Shown here: piece by piece, positions 35,271-43,438 of the stretch | How the letters are laid out: every line of letters begins with the position of its first letter | Numbering within the stretch: the first letter of the stretch is position 1 | Assembly (NCBI RefSeq): GCF_014650915.1 | Contig: NZ_BMVW01000008.1 | Location: 113,851-177,850 of the forward strand | Direction: 5' to 3' | Length of the DNA: 64,000 nt | Source of the DNA: Streptomyces poonensis | GTDB lineage: Bacteria; Actinomycetota; Actinomycetes; Streptomycetales; Streptomycetaceae | Position numbers and translations under genes: made by a program | Notes under the pieces: model-generated | Database searches by the model: none | The model's input: the letters and a program-made list of their open reading frames with translations, nothing else | What the model was told of the DNA's origin: nothing

Positions 35271-35325
35271 GTGGTGCGGCGGTGGTGCGGCGATGGTGCA
35301 GCGGTGGTGCAGCGGTGGTGCGGCG
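35271..35325. repeat. 11-bp tandem repeat array
   Basis: Five contiguous units at 35271, 35282, 35293, 35304 and 35315, reading GTGGTGCGGCG (three copies), ATGGTGCAGCG and GTGGTGCAGCG, in a 425-base gap between the permease and bioY. One unit per helical turn places equivalent bases on one DNA face. It could be a regulator-binding array or a slippage tract. Nothing else is recognised in 35128-35552 except weak promoter-like strings near 35410-35440. Confidence 0.85.
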
Positions 35326-35552
35326 GTCTTTGGCGGGACTCCACAGTCCGGTCCCACCCCACCCGCGCCCCCGCGAACGCCCCGGCCTCCGTGACCGGTA
35401 TCACGCCCCGCCGTGTGTAAGCGGTGTTCTTTGTGCGGAGCCCACCAACCCGTGTCTTCGCCCTTTGTCGGGCGATGACGGTGATCGGCTCACCGGCCCT
35501 GGGATAGCGTCACGGTGTCCCCGACCGTCTCCACCGCCGGAGTGAGCCGAAC

Positions 35553-36173
35553 ATGAGCACCGCCGCCACATCCGCCCGCCCGGGCGAGGTCCTCGCCGAC
35601 CTGCTGCCGTCCCCCAGGCTCTCGGCCTCGCTCGCGCGGGGCGGTGCCTCCGCCCGCGTCCGTGACATCGCGCTGGTGGCCGGCGGTGCCGTGCTCACCG
35701 GGCTCGCCGCCCAGATCGCGGTGCCCGTGCCGGGCTCCCCGGTGCCGGTGACCGGGCAGACCTTCGCCGCGCTGCTGGTGGGCACCGCCCTCGGCGCGGG
35801 CCGCGGGTTCCTCTCCCTCGCCCTGTACGCGCTGGTCGGCATGGCCGGCGTGCCCTGGTTCGCCGAGGGCGGCTCGGGCATGGCCGCCCCGTCCTTCGGC
35901 TATGTCCTCGGCATGATGCTGGCCGCCACCGTCGTGGGCGCGCTGGCCCGCCGGGGCGGCGACCGCTCGATGGCGCGCATGGCGGGCACGATGCTGCTCG
36001 GCGAGGCGATCATCTACGCGATCGGTGTGCCGTACCTGGCCTTCGCCACCGGCATGTCGCTGACCGCGGCCGTGGCGGCCGGTCTGACCCCGTTCCTGAT
36101 CGGCGACGCGCTGAAGGCGGCGCTGGCGATGGGCGTGCTCCCGACGGCGTGGAAGCTCGCCGCCCGCAAGTAG
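35553..36173 (+). CDS. bioY: BioY biotin transporter (ECF S-component)
   Basis: 206 aa membrane protein with six helices. Characteristic phrases: GAVLTGLAAQIAVPVPGSPVPVTGQTFAALLVG, GLALYALVG-like LSLALYALVGMAGVPWFAEG, and the C-terminal IGDALKAALA helix. It binds and imports biotin, either alone or with shared EcfAT energising proteins, which are not encoded here. The N-terminal extension of about 35 residues is longer than in most BioY proteins. A very strong hairpin follows. Confidence 0.94.
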   Translation: MSTAATSARPGEVLADLLPSPRLSASLARGGASARVRDIALVAGGAVLTGLAAQIAVPVPGSPVPVTGQTFAALLVGTALGAGRGFLSLALYALVGMAGVPWFAEGGSGMAAPSFGYVLGMMLAATVVGALARRGGDRSMARMAGTMLLGEAIIYAIGVPYLAFATGMSLTAAVAAGLTPFLIGDALKAALAMGVLPTAWKLAARK

Positions 36174-36196
36174 TCCGTGATGGATAGTCCGTAACC

Positions 36197-36235
36197 GGAA
36201 GGGGCCCCGCGGCATCATGCCGCGGGGCCCCTTCC
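36197..36235. terminator. Strong bidirectional terminator after bioY
   Basis: Perfect 19-base arms (36197-36215, 36217-36235) flanking one base, which in RNA gives a stem of about 16 pairs with a small loop, followed by CCTTTTT on the plus strand. It separates bioY from the convergent LPXTG gene. Confidence 0.9.
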
Positions 36236-36266
36236 CTTTTTACGGTTTCTACGGTGCCCCGGCCTC

Positions 36267-36989
36267 TCACCCAGCCTTGCGCGCCGGCCGGCGCTGCGAC
36301 CACCACACGCCGGTCGCGCCCGCGGAGATCAGCGCCGCGCCGGCCGCGCCGAGGGCGACGACCTGTTCGGCAGGGCCGGTCCTGGGCAGTTCGTCGCCGT
36401 CCGGGGTGACCGGACGGTTGTCGGTGCCGAGCAGCAGCGGGGTGGCCGGGGCGTTCGGCGACGGGTTGTTCGTGCCGAACGGGACCGGGCCCTGCTGCCA
36501 GTACGTCTTCGTGCCGTCGGCGGCCTGGACGGGCAGGCAGATCTTCCCCTGCTTCGACATGTCGTAGGTCGCGGTCACGGCGTACGACGTGGACGCACCG
36601 GCCGCGAGTTCGCCGAGGGTGCAGCTGAAGCCACTGTTCGAGCCGTCGGGAAGGTCATTCCTGGGGATTTTCGCGCAGCCTTCCACGTCCTTGACCGAAA
36701 GGCCGTCGAAACCGACCACAAGCAGTCGTATTTCTCCGCTTTCCTTGCTTCCGTCATTCTTCACGGCGGCGGTAATCTTCGTTTCCTTCGAGCTGTTGTC
36801 GACCGATATCCTCTCGGAGAGCATGGTCGTCAGCTCGACACCCGCCGGCGCCTCGTCGACCGCCTTTCCTCCCTTGCCGCTCATGCCTCCCTCGTCATCC
36901 GCGACTGCGGTGAAGGCAAAGATCATGACCGCCGAACAAGATGCGGTGAGCAGCGATCCCGTGATGGCCGTCGTTCGACGAGAAATCAT
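36267..36989 (-). CDS. LPXTG-type cell-wall anchored protein
   Basis: 240 aa. A signal peptide (about 1-30), a beta-rich exported domain with four cysteines (VEGCAKIP, SGFSCTL, GKICLP), then LPRTG (about 200-204), a hydrophobic helix and the basic tail SQRRPARKAG. This is a sortase substrate that should be linked to peptidoglycan. I chose ATG 36987-36989 because AAGGGGG lies 6 bases upstream; the ATG 6 bases earlier has no spacing. The 5' half uses noticeably more A/T-ending codons (AAA, GAA, GTT, ATT) than neighbouring genes, suggesting more recent acquisition or recombination. It is divergent from a Ser/Thr kinase gene. Function unknown. Confidence 0.85.
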   Translation of the reverse strand: MISRRTTAITGSLLTASCSAVMIFAFTAVADDEGGMSGKGGKAVDEAPAGVELTTMLSERISVDNSSKETKITAAVKNDGSKESGEIRLLVVGFDGLSVKDVEGCAKIPRNDLPDGSNSGFSCTLGELAAGASTSYAVTATYDMSKQGKICLPVQAADGTKTYWQQGPVPFGTNNPSPNAPATPLLLGTDNRPVTPDGDELPRTGPAEQVVALGAAGAALISAGATGVWWSQRRPARKAG

Positions 36990-37146
36990 GTTCATCCCCC
37001 TTGCGTCCCCCTTGACAACGCCCTGAATTCGCAGTCCTTGAAGAGGTACCACAAGATTTCTGCGGACTATGCTGGTGTCGCATGAAGTTGTGACCAATAC
37101 GCTACTTTGCGGTTCTTCTGGGATGGGTGTTGAAGGGGGCATGGGG

Positions 37147-38904
37147 GTGCCGGAAACAACAAGCGGCGGTGTTCCGGGAACACTGGTGTCGAGCCGTTAC
37201 CGGCTGGTCGAAAGTATTGGGCAAGGGGGAATGGGGCGGGTGTGGCGAGCCGCCGACGAAATACTCGACCGGCAGGTGGCCGTCAAGGAAATGCGCATCG
37301 ACGGCCTCGACCCGGAGGACAGCCGGGTCCGCCGGCAGCGCACCCTGCGCGAGGCCCGCGCCACGGCACGCATCGACCATCCCAACGTGGTGCGGGTGTA
37401 CGACGTCGTGGACGAGGGCGAGCGGCTGTGGATCGTCATGGAACTGGTCGACGGCCGCTCCCTGGAGGACATCCTGCGCGAGGACGGCCCGCTGGACGTG
37501 CGGGAGGCGGCCCGCATCGGCCTCCAGCTGGCGGCGGCCCTGGAGCAGGTGCACGCCGGGGGAGTGCTGCACCGGGACATCAAGCCGGCCAACGTCCTCG
37601 TCGAGCGCGGCGGCGGCCACCGCGTGGTGCTCACCGACTTCGGCATCGCCGCGATCCAGGACGCCGAGGCGCTCACGATGGCCGGGATGCTCGTCGGCTC
37701 GCCCGACTACATGGCCCCCGAGCGCGTCTCCGGCCGGCCCCAGGGCCCGCCCTCGGACCTGTGGTCCCTGGGGGCGACCCTGTGCGCGGCCCTCGGCGGC
37801 CGGTCCCCCTTCTACCGCTCCACGACCCTCGCGACGCTGCACGCGGTGCTGTACGAGGAGCCGGAGATCCCCGCCGCGGCGGGTGGGTTACGGGGCATCC
37901 TGACCGCCCTGCTGGAGAAGGAGCCGTCGGTACGGCCCGGCCTGGAGGCGGTGGCCACCGTCCTCGAACCGCTGACGACGGCGGGCATCGTCACGGTTCT
38001 CATGGAGCCCGGGCCCGGACCGGAGACGGAGGAGGAGCTCCCGGCCCCCGATGCTCACGCCCCCGATGCTCATGCCCCCGATGCTCATGCCCCTGAAGCT
38101 CACGCCCCCGATGCTCACGCCCCTGAAGCTCACGCCCCCGATGTCGAAGCCCCCGAAGGTCACGCCCACGCCGAGAACGCCTCCTCCGAGGCACCGTCCG
38201 AAGGCACCCCCGAGCTCCCCTCCCAGGGAGCGCACCACCCACACCCGCACCGCACCAGGCGCCGTATCGGCATGGCCGTCGCGGGGGCGGCCCTCGCCGG
38301 AGCCGTCGCCGGGCTCGTCGTCCCGGCGCTGGGCGGCTCACCGGACGGTGACGAGGCCTCCCCGTCACCGTCGGCGACCACGTCCGCCCCGGCCGGCACA
38401 CCCTCCTCGCCACCCCCCACCGTCGGCGGCACCTCGCGCCCACCCTCCGCGTCGAAGTCCCCGGAGCTCCCGGCGGGCGCGCGGCGCGAGGCCGGGCTGT
38501 ACGCGTGGGTCCCGCCGGAGGGCTGGCAACGGGTCGTGCGCAGCGACGCCAAGATCTCCTACAGCTCGCCCGACCGCGCACAGGAGATCATCGCCAATGC
38601 CGCTCCGGCCCGGGGCGACCTGCTGGACCAGTGGCTGGACACCGAGCGGCGGTCCACCGGCAAGGGCAGGGACTACCGGAGGATCCGGCTGGAGGAGACC
38701 ACGTTCCGGGGCGCGCCCGCGGTGGTGTGGGAGTACACCGTCACGGCCGACGAACGGCCCTGGCACGTGCGCCTGCTCGGCTTCCGCAGCGGCGGCATCT
38801 CGTACGAGATCGACACCTGGTACCACCCCGGCATCGAGGAGCGGGCGCTGCCCGTCTACGAAGGGGTCAAGGACACATTCACGCCTTTGCGAACTTCTGC
38901 CTGA
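37147..38904 (+). CDS. Transmembrane serine/threonine protein kinase
   Basis: 585 aa. An N-terminal Hanks-type kinase domain (about 18-280) has the Gly-rich loop GQGGMGRVW, catalytic Lys47 in VAVKEM, HRDIKPANVLVE, DFGIA and APE motifs. It is followed by a linker made of 15-base repeats encoding AHAPD/AHAPE, a single membrane helix (about 377-397) and an extracellular domain of about 160 residues with no PASTA repeats. Codon 248 is TTA (37888-37890), inside the kinase domain, so full-length product should depend on the bldA tRNA. The GTG at 37147 has GAAGGGGG seven bases upstream; ATG 37141 and 37123 are alternatives. The last 26 bases overlap the convergent permease gene. Confidence 0.9.
   Translation: MPETTSGGVPGTLVSSRYRLVESIGQGGMGRVWRAADEILDRQVAVKEMRIDGLDPEDSRVRRQRTLREARATARIDHPNVVRVYDVVDEGERLWIVMELVDGRSLEDILREDGPLDVREAARIGLQLAAALEQVHAGGVLHRDIKPANVLVERGGGHRVVLTDFGIAAIQDAEALTMAGMLVGSPDYMAPERVSGRPQGPPSDLWSLGATLCAALGGRSPFYRSTTLATLHAVLYEEPEIPAAAGGLRGILTALLEKEPSVRPGLEAVATVLEPLTTAGIVTVLMEPGPGPETEEELPAPDAHAPDAHAPDAHAPEAHAPDAHAPEAHAPDVEAPEGHAHAENASSEAPSEGTPELPSQGAHHPHPHRTRRRIGMAVAGAALAGAVAGLVVPALGGSPDGDEASPSPSATTSAPAGTPSSPPPTVGGTSRPPSASKSPELPAGARREAGLYAWVPPEGWQRVVRSDAKISYSSPDRAQEIIANAAPARGDLLDQWLDTERRSTGKGRDYRRIRLEETTFRGAPAVVWEYTVTADERPWHVRLLGFRSGGISYEIDTWYHPGIEERALPVYEGVKDTFTPLRTSA
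38044..38165. repeat. 15-bp in-frame repeats in the kinase linker
   Basis: About eight near-identical units of the form GCTCACGCCCCCGAT (AHAPD, or AHAPE with GAA) join the kinase domain to the membrane segment. Third-base differences (CAC/CAT, GAT/GAA) alternate in blocks, as expected for slippage expansion. Copy number may vary between strains and would change linker length only. Confidence 0.85.
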
Positions 38905-40306
38905 CCAGCGAGAGGCCGACCACGACCGCCGCCACCAGCAGCGACAGCAGCAGGATCTCGCGGTTGCCGTGCTCGGTGTCGGTGAGCATGTAGCCCAGCA
39001 CGAACAGGATCAGCCCGATCGTCGCCCAGGTCAGATACGGGTACAGCCACATCCGCACGACGAGCTTCTCCGGCGACTCCCGCTCGATCACCTTGCGCAG
39101 CCGCAGCTGCGAGAAGCAGATCACCAGCCACACGAACAGGGCGACGGCACCCGAGGAGTTGACCAGGAAGAGGAAGATCGAGTCGGGGAAGGCGTAGTTG
39201 AGGAAGACCGCCACGAACCCGAAGACCACCGAGGACAGGATCGCCGGCATCGGCACACCGCGCGCGTTGGTCCGCGCGAACGCCTTGGGCGCGTCACCGC
39301 GCCGGCCGAGCGAGAACGCCATCCGGGAGGCCGTGTAGAGGCCCGAGTTGAGGCAGGACAGCACGGACGTCAGCACGATGAAGTTCATGATCTGGCCCGC
39401 GTGCGGGATGCCCAGGGAGTCCAGCGCGGCGACGTAGCTGCCGTCCTCCTCGATCGACTTCGCGTCCCACGGCAGCAGCGTCACCACCACGAAGATCGAG
39501 CCGAGGTAGAAGACGGCGATGCGCCAGATGATGCTGTTGGTGGCCTTGGTGACGGCCTTGGCCGGGTCGCCGGTCTCGCCGGCCGCGAGCGTCGCGATCT
39601 CGCTGCCCATGAAGGAGAAGACGACGAGCAGCACGCCGACCAGGATGGCGCCGGGCCCGTTCGGCAGGAAGCCGCCGTGGTCGGTGAGGTTGGCGAGGCC
39701 CGCCTGCTCTGCGTCGACACCCGGCAGCACGCCGAAGATCGCGAGCAGGCCGACGACGATGAACGCCGCGATCGCCACGACCTTGATCCCGGCGAACCAG
39801 AACTCGAACTCGCCGTAGGAGCCCACGGAGACCAGGTTGGTCGCGGTCAGCACGACCATCACGATCAGCGCCCAGCCCCACTGCGGCACGGCCGGGATCC
39901 AGCCCTCCAGGATCACGGCGCCCGCGGTGGCCTCCACCGCCAGCACCACGACCCAGAAGAACCAGTACAGCCAGCCGATCGAGAACCCGGCCCAGCGTCC
40001 GAGCGCCCGGTCCGCGTGCGCGGAGAACGAGCCCGACGTCGGGTTCGCCGCCGACATCTCCCCGAGCATCCGCATCACCAGCACCACGAGCGTGCCGACT
40101 AGGGTGTACGACAGGAGGATGCCGGGTCCGGCGGTGGCGATGCCGGAGCTGGACCCGACGAAGAGTCCGGCACCGATGACGCCACCGATGGCGATCATGG
40201 AGAGGTGACGGCTCTTGAGTCCGGCCTGGAGGCCACCGGAGCCGCCGGAGCCACTGGGATCGCCAGGGCCGCCGGTGGGTTCCTTCAGGGTCGGCTGCGA
40301 GGTCAT
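38879..40306 (-). CDS. APC superfamily amino-acid permease, second copy
   Basis: 475 aa, twelve membrane helices, same family as the permease at 33715-35127: TM1 SMIAIGGVIGAGLFVGSS and MLGEMSAANPTSGSFSAHADRALG. It imports an amino acid with protons; gamma-aminobutyrate or a neutral/aromatic amino acid would fit the family. The N-terminus has a Gly/Ser-rich repeat (GDPSGSGGSGG). Start ATG 40304-40306 follows AAGGGA. Its 3' end overlaps the convergent kinase gene by 26 bases and no terminator separates them, so converging transcripts would be antisense to each other. A large nested inverted repeat lies in its leader. Confidence 0.92.
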   Translation of the reverse strand: MTSQPTLKEPTGGPGDPSGSGGSGGLQAGLKSRHLSMIAIGGVIGAGLFVGSSSGIATAGPGILLSYTLVGTLVVLVMRMLGEMSAANPTSGSFSAHADRALGRWAGFSIGWLYWFFWVVVLAVEATAGAVILEGWIPAVPQWGWALIVMVVLTATNLVSVGSYGEFEFWFAGIKVVAIAAFIVVGLLAIFGVLPGVDAEQAGLANLTDHGGFLPNGPGAILVGVLLVVFSFMGSEIATLAAGETGDPAKAVTKATNSIIWRIAVFYLGSIFVVVTLLPWDAKSIEEDGSYVAALDSLGIPHAGQIMNFIVLTSVLSCLNSGLYTASRMAFSLGRRGDAPKAFARTNARGVPMPAILSSVVFGFVAVFLNYAFPDSIFLFLVNSSGAVALFVWLVICFSQLRLRKVIERESPEKLVVRMWLYPYLTWATIGLILFVLGYMLTDTEHGNREILLLSLLVAAVVVGLSLVRQKFAKA

Positions 40307-40360
40307 GGGGGGGGTCCCTTCGTGCAGCTGTACTGGACGCACGGGCACGTGTGGTGCCTG

Positions 40361-40435
40361 GGCTGGTAACAAGTCGGTCCAGTGAATCCGAGGCAAAGGA
40401 TTTCCTGAACCTCTGATTCCGTATCGTTACCAGCC
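40361..40435. promoter_or_regulatory. Nested inverted repeat in the permease-rpiB gap (possible structured leader RNA)
   Basis: Outer arms GGCTGGTAAC (40361-40370) and GTTACCAGCC (40426-40435) pair perfectly. Inner arms GAATCCGAGG (40384-40393) and CCTCTGATTC (40410-40419) pair with one mismatch. The internal loop is 13/6 bases and the apical loop 16. The element is 55 bases upstream of the permease ATG (minus) and 89 bases upstream of rpiB (plus). It is AT-richer than the surroundings. It could be a leader RNA element or a looped operator. Confidence 0.65.
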
Positions 40436-40524
40436 GTTGCCCTGAGGTTCTACAGCGTTACGCACGGTTTTCGGGGCCGCCACCCCGACAGGCCACGCCG
40501 AAACAGGCGTGTCACACTCGGAGC

Positions 40525-41019
<495 letters not shown>

Positions 41020-41057
41020 GACGCCCCCTCGCGGCAGGCAACAGCAGGCAGATCCCT

Positions 41058-41141
41058 GTAGGCCCACACATGTGGGCCTACAGTCGTTGGCCTGCAGCTG
41101 TTGGCCCACAGTCGTTGGCCCACAGTCGTTGGCCAGCACCC
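41058..41141. repeat. 14-bp tandem repeat array upstream of the fpg/nei gene (probable operator)
   Basis: Six contiguous 14-base units start at 41058, 41072, 41086, 41100, 41114 and 41128. They share GTnGGCC at the front and mostly ACAnnn at the back: GTAGGCCCACACAT, GTGGGCCTACAGTC, GTTGGCCTGCAGCT, two identical GTTGGCCCACAGTC, GTTGGCCAGCACCC. The first two units also form a 26-base dyad (41057-41082, 12-base arms). The array ends 32 bases before the glycosylase GTG. It is the same family as the array at 9704-9800. Confidence 0.9.
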
Positions 41142-41173
41142 GCCCCCCCCACGCACATCCACCGGAGGCCCCC

Positions 41174-42001
41174 GTGCCCGAAGGGCACACCATCCACCGC
41201 CTGGCCCAGGACTACCTCGCGGCGTTCGGCGGCCGGACGGCCCGTGTCACCAGCCCCCAGGGCAAGTTCGCGGACGCCGCGGCCCTGCTCGACGGCACGG
41301 CCCTCAGTACGGCGGAGGCCCACGGCAAGCACCTGTTCCTCCGCTTCGGCGCCGAGGGCACCGCGGACGCCGAGAGCTGGGTCCACATCCACCTCGGGCT
41401 CTTCGGCAAGGTCGGCTTCGGCCCGGCGCCCGCCCCCGCGCCCACCGACACGGTGCGCCTCCGGCTCGCGAACGACACGTCCTACGTGGACCTCCGCGGC
41501 CCCACCGCCTGCGCGCTGATCACCGAGGACGAGAAGGACGCGATACACGCCCGCCTCGGCCCGGACCCCCTCCGCCCGGACGCCGACCCGGCCCAGGCGT
41601 ACCGCCGCGTCTCCCGCAGCCGTACGACCGTCGCCGCCCTGCTCATGGACCAGAAGGTCATCGCGGGCGTCGGCAACGTCTACCGCGCCGAGGTCCTCTT
41701 CCGGCACGGCATCGACCCGTACCGTGCGGGCCGGGACATCACCCCCGCCGAGTGGGACGCGATCTGGGCCGACCTCGTGGAGCTGATGCGCGAGGGCGTG
41801 CGCAACAACCGCATCGACACCGTCCGCCCCGAGCACACCCCGGAGGCCATGGGGCGCCCGCCCCGCGTCGACGACCACGGCGGCGAGGTGTACGTGTACC
41901 GCAGGGCGAACCTCCCCTGCCACATCTGTGGCGGCGAGATCCGCACCGCCGATCTCGCCGCCCGCAACCTCTTCTGGTGCCCGGCCTGCCAGCGGACCTG
42001 A
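41174..42001 (+). CDS. Fpg/Nei family DNA glycosylase
   Basis: 275 aa base-excision repair enzyme. The mature N-terminus is PEGHTIHR, with the catalytic Pro2/Glu3 directly after the initiator, which fixes the GTG at 41174 as start (GGAGG 6 bases upstream). The helix-two-turn-helix phrase MDQKVIAGVGNVYRAEVLFRHGIDP and a C-terminal zinc finger (CHICGGEI, then FWCPACQ) are intact. PEGHTIHR is more typical of the Nei2/endonuclease VIII-like actinobacterial group than of MutM (PELPEVE), so oxidised pyrimidines are the likelier substrates. A six-unit 14-bp array directly upstream suggests specific transcriptional control. Confidence 0.94.
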   Translation: MPEGHTIHRLAQDYLAAFGGRTARVTSPQGKFADAAALLDGTALSTAEAHGKHLFLRFGAEGTADAESWVHIHLGLFGKVGFGPAPAPAPTDTVRLRLANDTSYVDLRGPTACALITEDEKDAIHARLGPDPLRPDADPAQAYRRVSRSRTTVAALLMDQKVIAGVGNVYRAEVLFRHGIDPYRAGRDITPAEWDAIWADLVELMREGVRNNRIDTVRPEHTPEAMGRPPRVDDHGGEVYVYRRANLPCHICGGEIRTADLAARNLFWCPACQRT

Positions 42002-42003
42002 CC

Positions 42004-42018
42004 CCGCCTCGCAGGCGG
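42004..42018. terminator. Small hairpin between convergent fpg/nei and acetyltransferase genes
   Basis: CCGCCT/AGGCGG arms of six bases with a 3-base loop. Weak, but the only candidate terminator in the 28-base gap. Confidence 0.35.
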
Positions 42019-42029
42019 ACCTGACCGGC

Positions 42030-43259
42030 CTAGAACCCGTGCGGCAGCCAGGGCGCCACGGCCGACGCGAAGGCCACCGACGCCTCCGTGAGCGCCCCCT
42101 GCCGCAGCTCGCGCACCCGTCCGGCGCCCGCCAGCGACGCGAGGCTCACCCCGCCCAGATAGGCCGCCCCCAACTCCCGTACGGACAGGGCGAGATCGGC
42201 GGCCTCGTCGGTGCGCTTGCAGCTCGCGCCCTTGGAGTCCCCCGTGAGCCGCCAACGCCCCGCGTTCCAGGGGCAGAAGGCGTCCTCGACCTCGAACACC
42301 ACGTCCACCGGCGTCTGGTACGTCCGCGCCTCCAGCGCCGCGCCCACGTCCACCAGCCGGACGTGCAGCGCGTCCCGCAGCCGCACGGAGCACCGGCGGA
42401 TGTCGGAGACCATGTGCAGCCAGGGTTCGTCGACGGGCCGCCCGGGCGCCACGATCATCGTCGTCAGGTCGATGTCGAAGAGGAACCGCCACAGCGCAGC
42501 GTGCGCGGCCGGGTCGAGGGCCTCCAGTTCGCTCAGGTGCACGGCGCTGTCGGAGCCCCGGTGGTCCCAGTCGGGCTTGATCCGGTACCGGGCGTACCCC
42601 ACGACGTCCGCACCCCGTTCGGCCACCACACACTGCAGCGGCGACTGCCCGCCCCGCTCGCTCTCCGGGTCCAGCAGCCCGAGCCGCTCCCAGCCGGGCC
42701 GCCGCGCCAGCATGCCCGGCCGCTCGGGCACCCGCTGCGCGTACACGGCCTCGCACGCGTCGAGCACCTCCCCGGGCGCGGCGTAGCGCAGCCGTACGCC
42801 GTCGGTGCCGGGCGGCACGGACAGCCGGACCCGGCTGGTGTCCACCTCGGCGCTGAGCGCCTGGGTGGCTATGCCGTAGCCGAACCGCCCGTATATGTCG
42901 GGTTCGGAGGCGGTCAGTACGGCGAGCGGTTCGCCCCAGGCGCGGATGTCGTCCAGCTGCCGCCGCATCATGGTCCGCAGGAGCCCGCGCCGCCGGTGCG
43001 TGGCGGCGACGCTCACCATGGTGATGCCCGCGGCGGGCACCGAGGCGCCGCCGGGCACGGTGACCCGGAAGGTGAACGCGCCCGCCGTGCCCACGCACTC
43101 GTCGCCGTCCCAGAGGCCGAGGGACCGGTCATGCTCCGTGAGCGCTTCCCACAGGTCGCGCTCCACGGACGACTCCAACGCGCCGCCGAAGGCGCGGGCG
43201 AGCGTGCCGTACCAGATGCTCCAGTCGGCCTTCCGCAGCACGCGCACGTCAGTCTTCAT
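42030..43259 (-). CDS. Eis-like GNAT N-acetyltransferase
   Basis: 409 aa. An N-terminal GNAT domain with the acetyl-CoA loop VSVAATHRRRGLLRTMM (about 80-96), a second GNAT-like domain and a C-terminal sterol-carrier-protein-like segment ending in a buried carboxylate. This is the three-part layout of Eis (enhanced intracellular survival) proteins, which acetylate aminoglycosides or protein lysines. A TAGGCA hexamer 6 bases before the ATG (43266-43271 on the plus strand) suggests a leaderless message. It is convergent with the glycosylase gene. The acceptor substrate is unknown. Confidence 0.9.
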   Translation of the reverse strand: MKTDVRVLRKADWSIWYGTLARAFGGALESSVERDLWEALTEHDRSLGLWDGDECVGTAGAFTFRVTVPGGASVPAAGITMVSVAATHRRRGLLRTMMRRQLDDIRAWGEPLAVLTASEPDIYGRFGYGIATQALSAEVDTSRVRLSVPPGTDGVRLRYAAPGEVLDACEAVYAQRVPERPGMLARRPGWERLGLLDPESERGGQSPLQCVVAERGADVVGYARYRIKPDWDHRGSDSAVHLSELEALDPAAHAALWRFLFDIDLTTMIVAPGRPVDEPWLHMVSDIRRCSVRLRDALHVRLVDVGAALEARTYQTPVDVVFEVEDAFCPWNAGRWRLTGDSKGASCKRTDEAADLALSVRELGAAYLGGVSLASLAGAGRVRELRQGALTEASVAFASAVAPWLPHGF

Positions 43260-43438
43260 GTGCCATGCCTACCAGGGCGGTCCGGGGCGGGCGAGGGATT
43301 TTCCCACCAGGCCCTGGGCTCCGCGGTGCGCCGTCGTGTGGGATGTGTGTGAGATTCGTCGTGAACGGGGCCTCGGAAGGGGGACAAGTGGGACCTCCCG
43401 TGCACAAGAACAGGTCCGCTGGATAAGGTCCCGAATCA

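Noticed and set aside
34349..35545. A 398-codon plus-strand ORF across the permease promoter
   Set aside because: It is antisense to the permease and then crosses the 11-bp array and non-coding gap; no motif.
41058..41141. CRISPR-like tandem repeats
   Set aside because: Units are contiguous 14-mers without spacers, and no cas genes are nearby.
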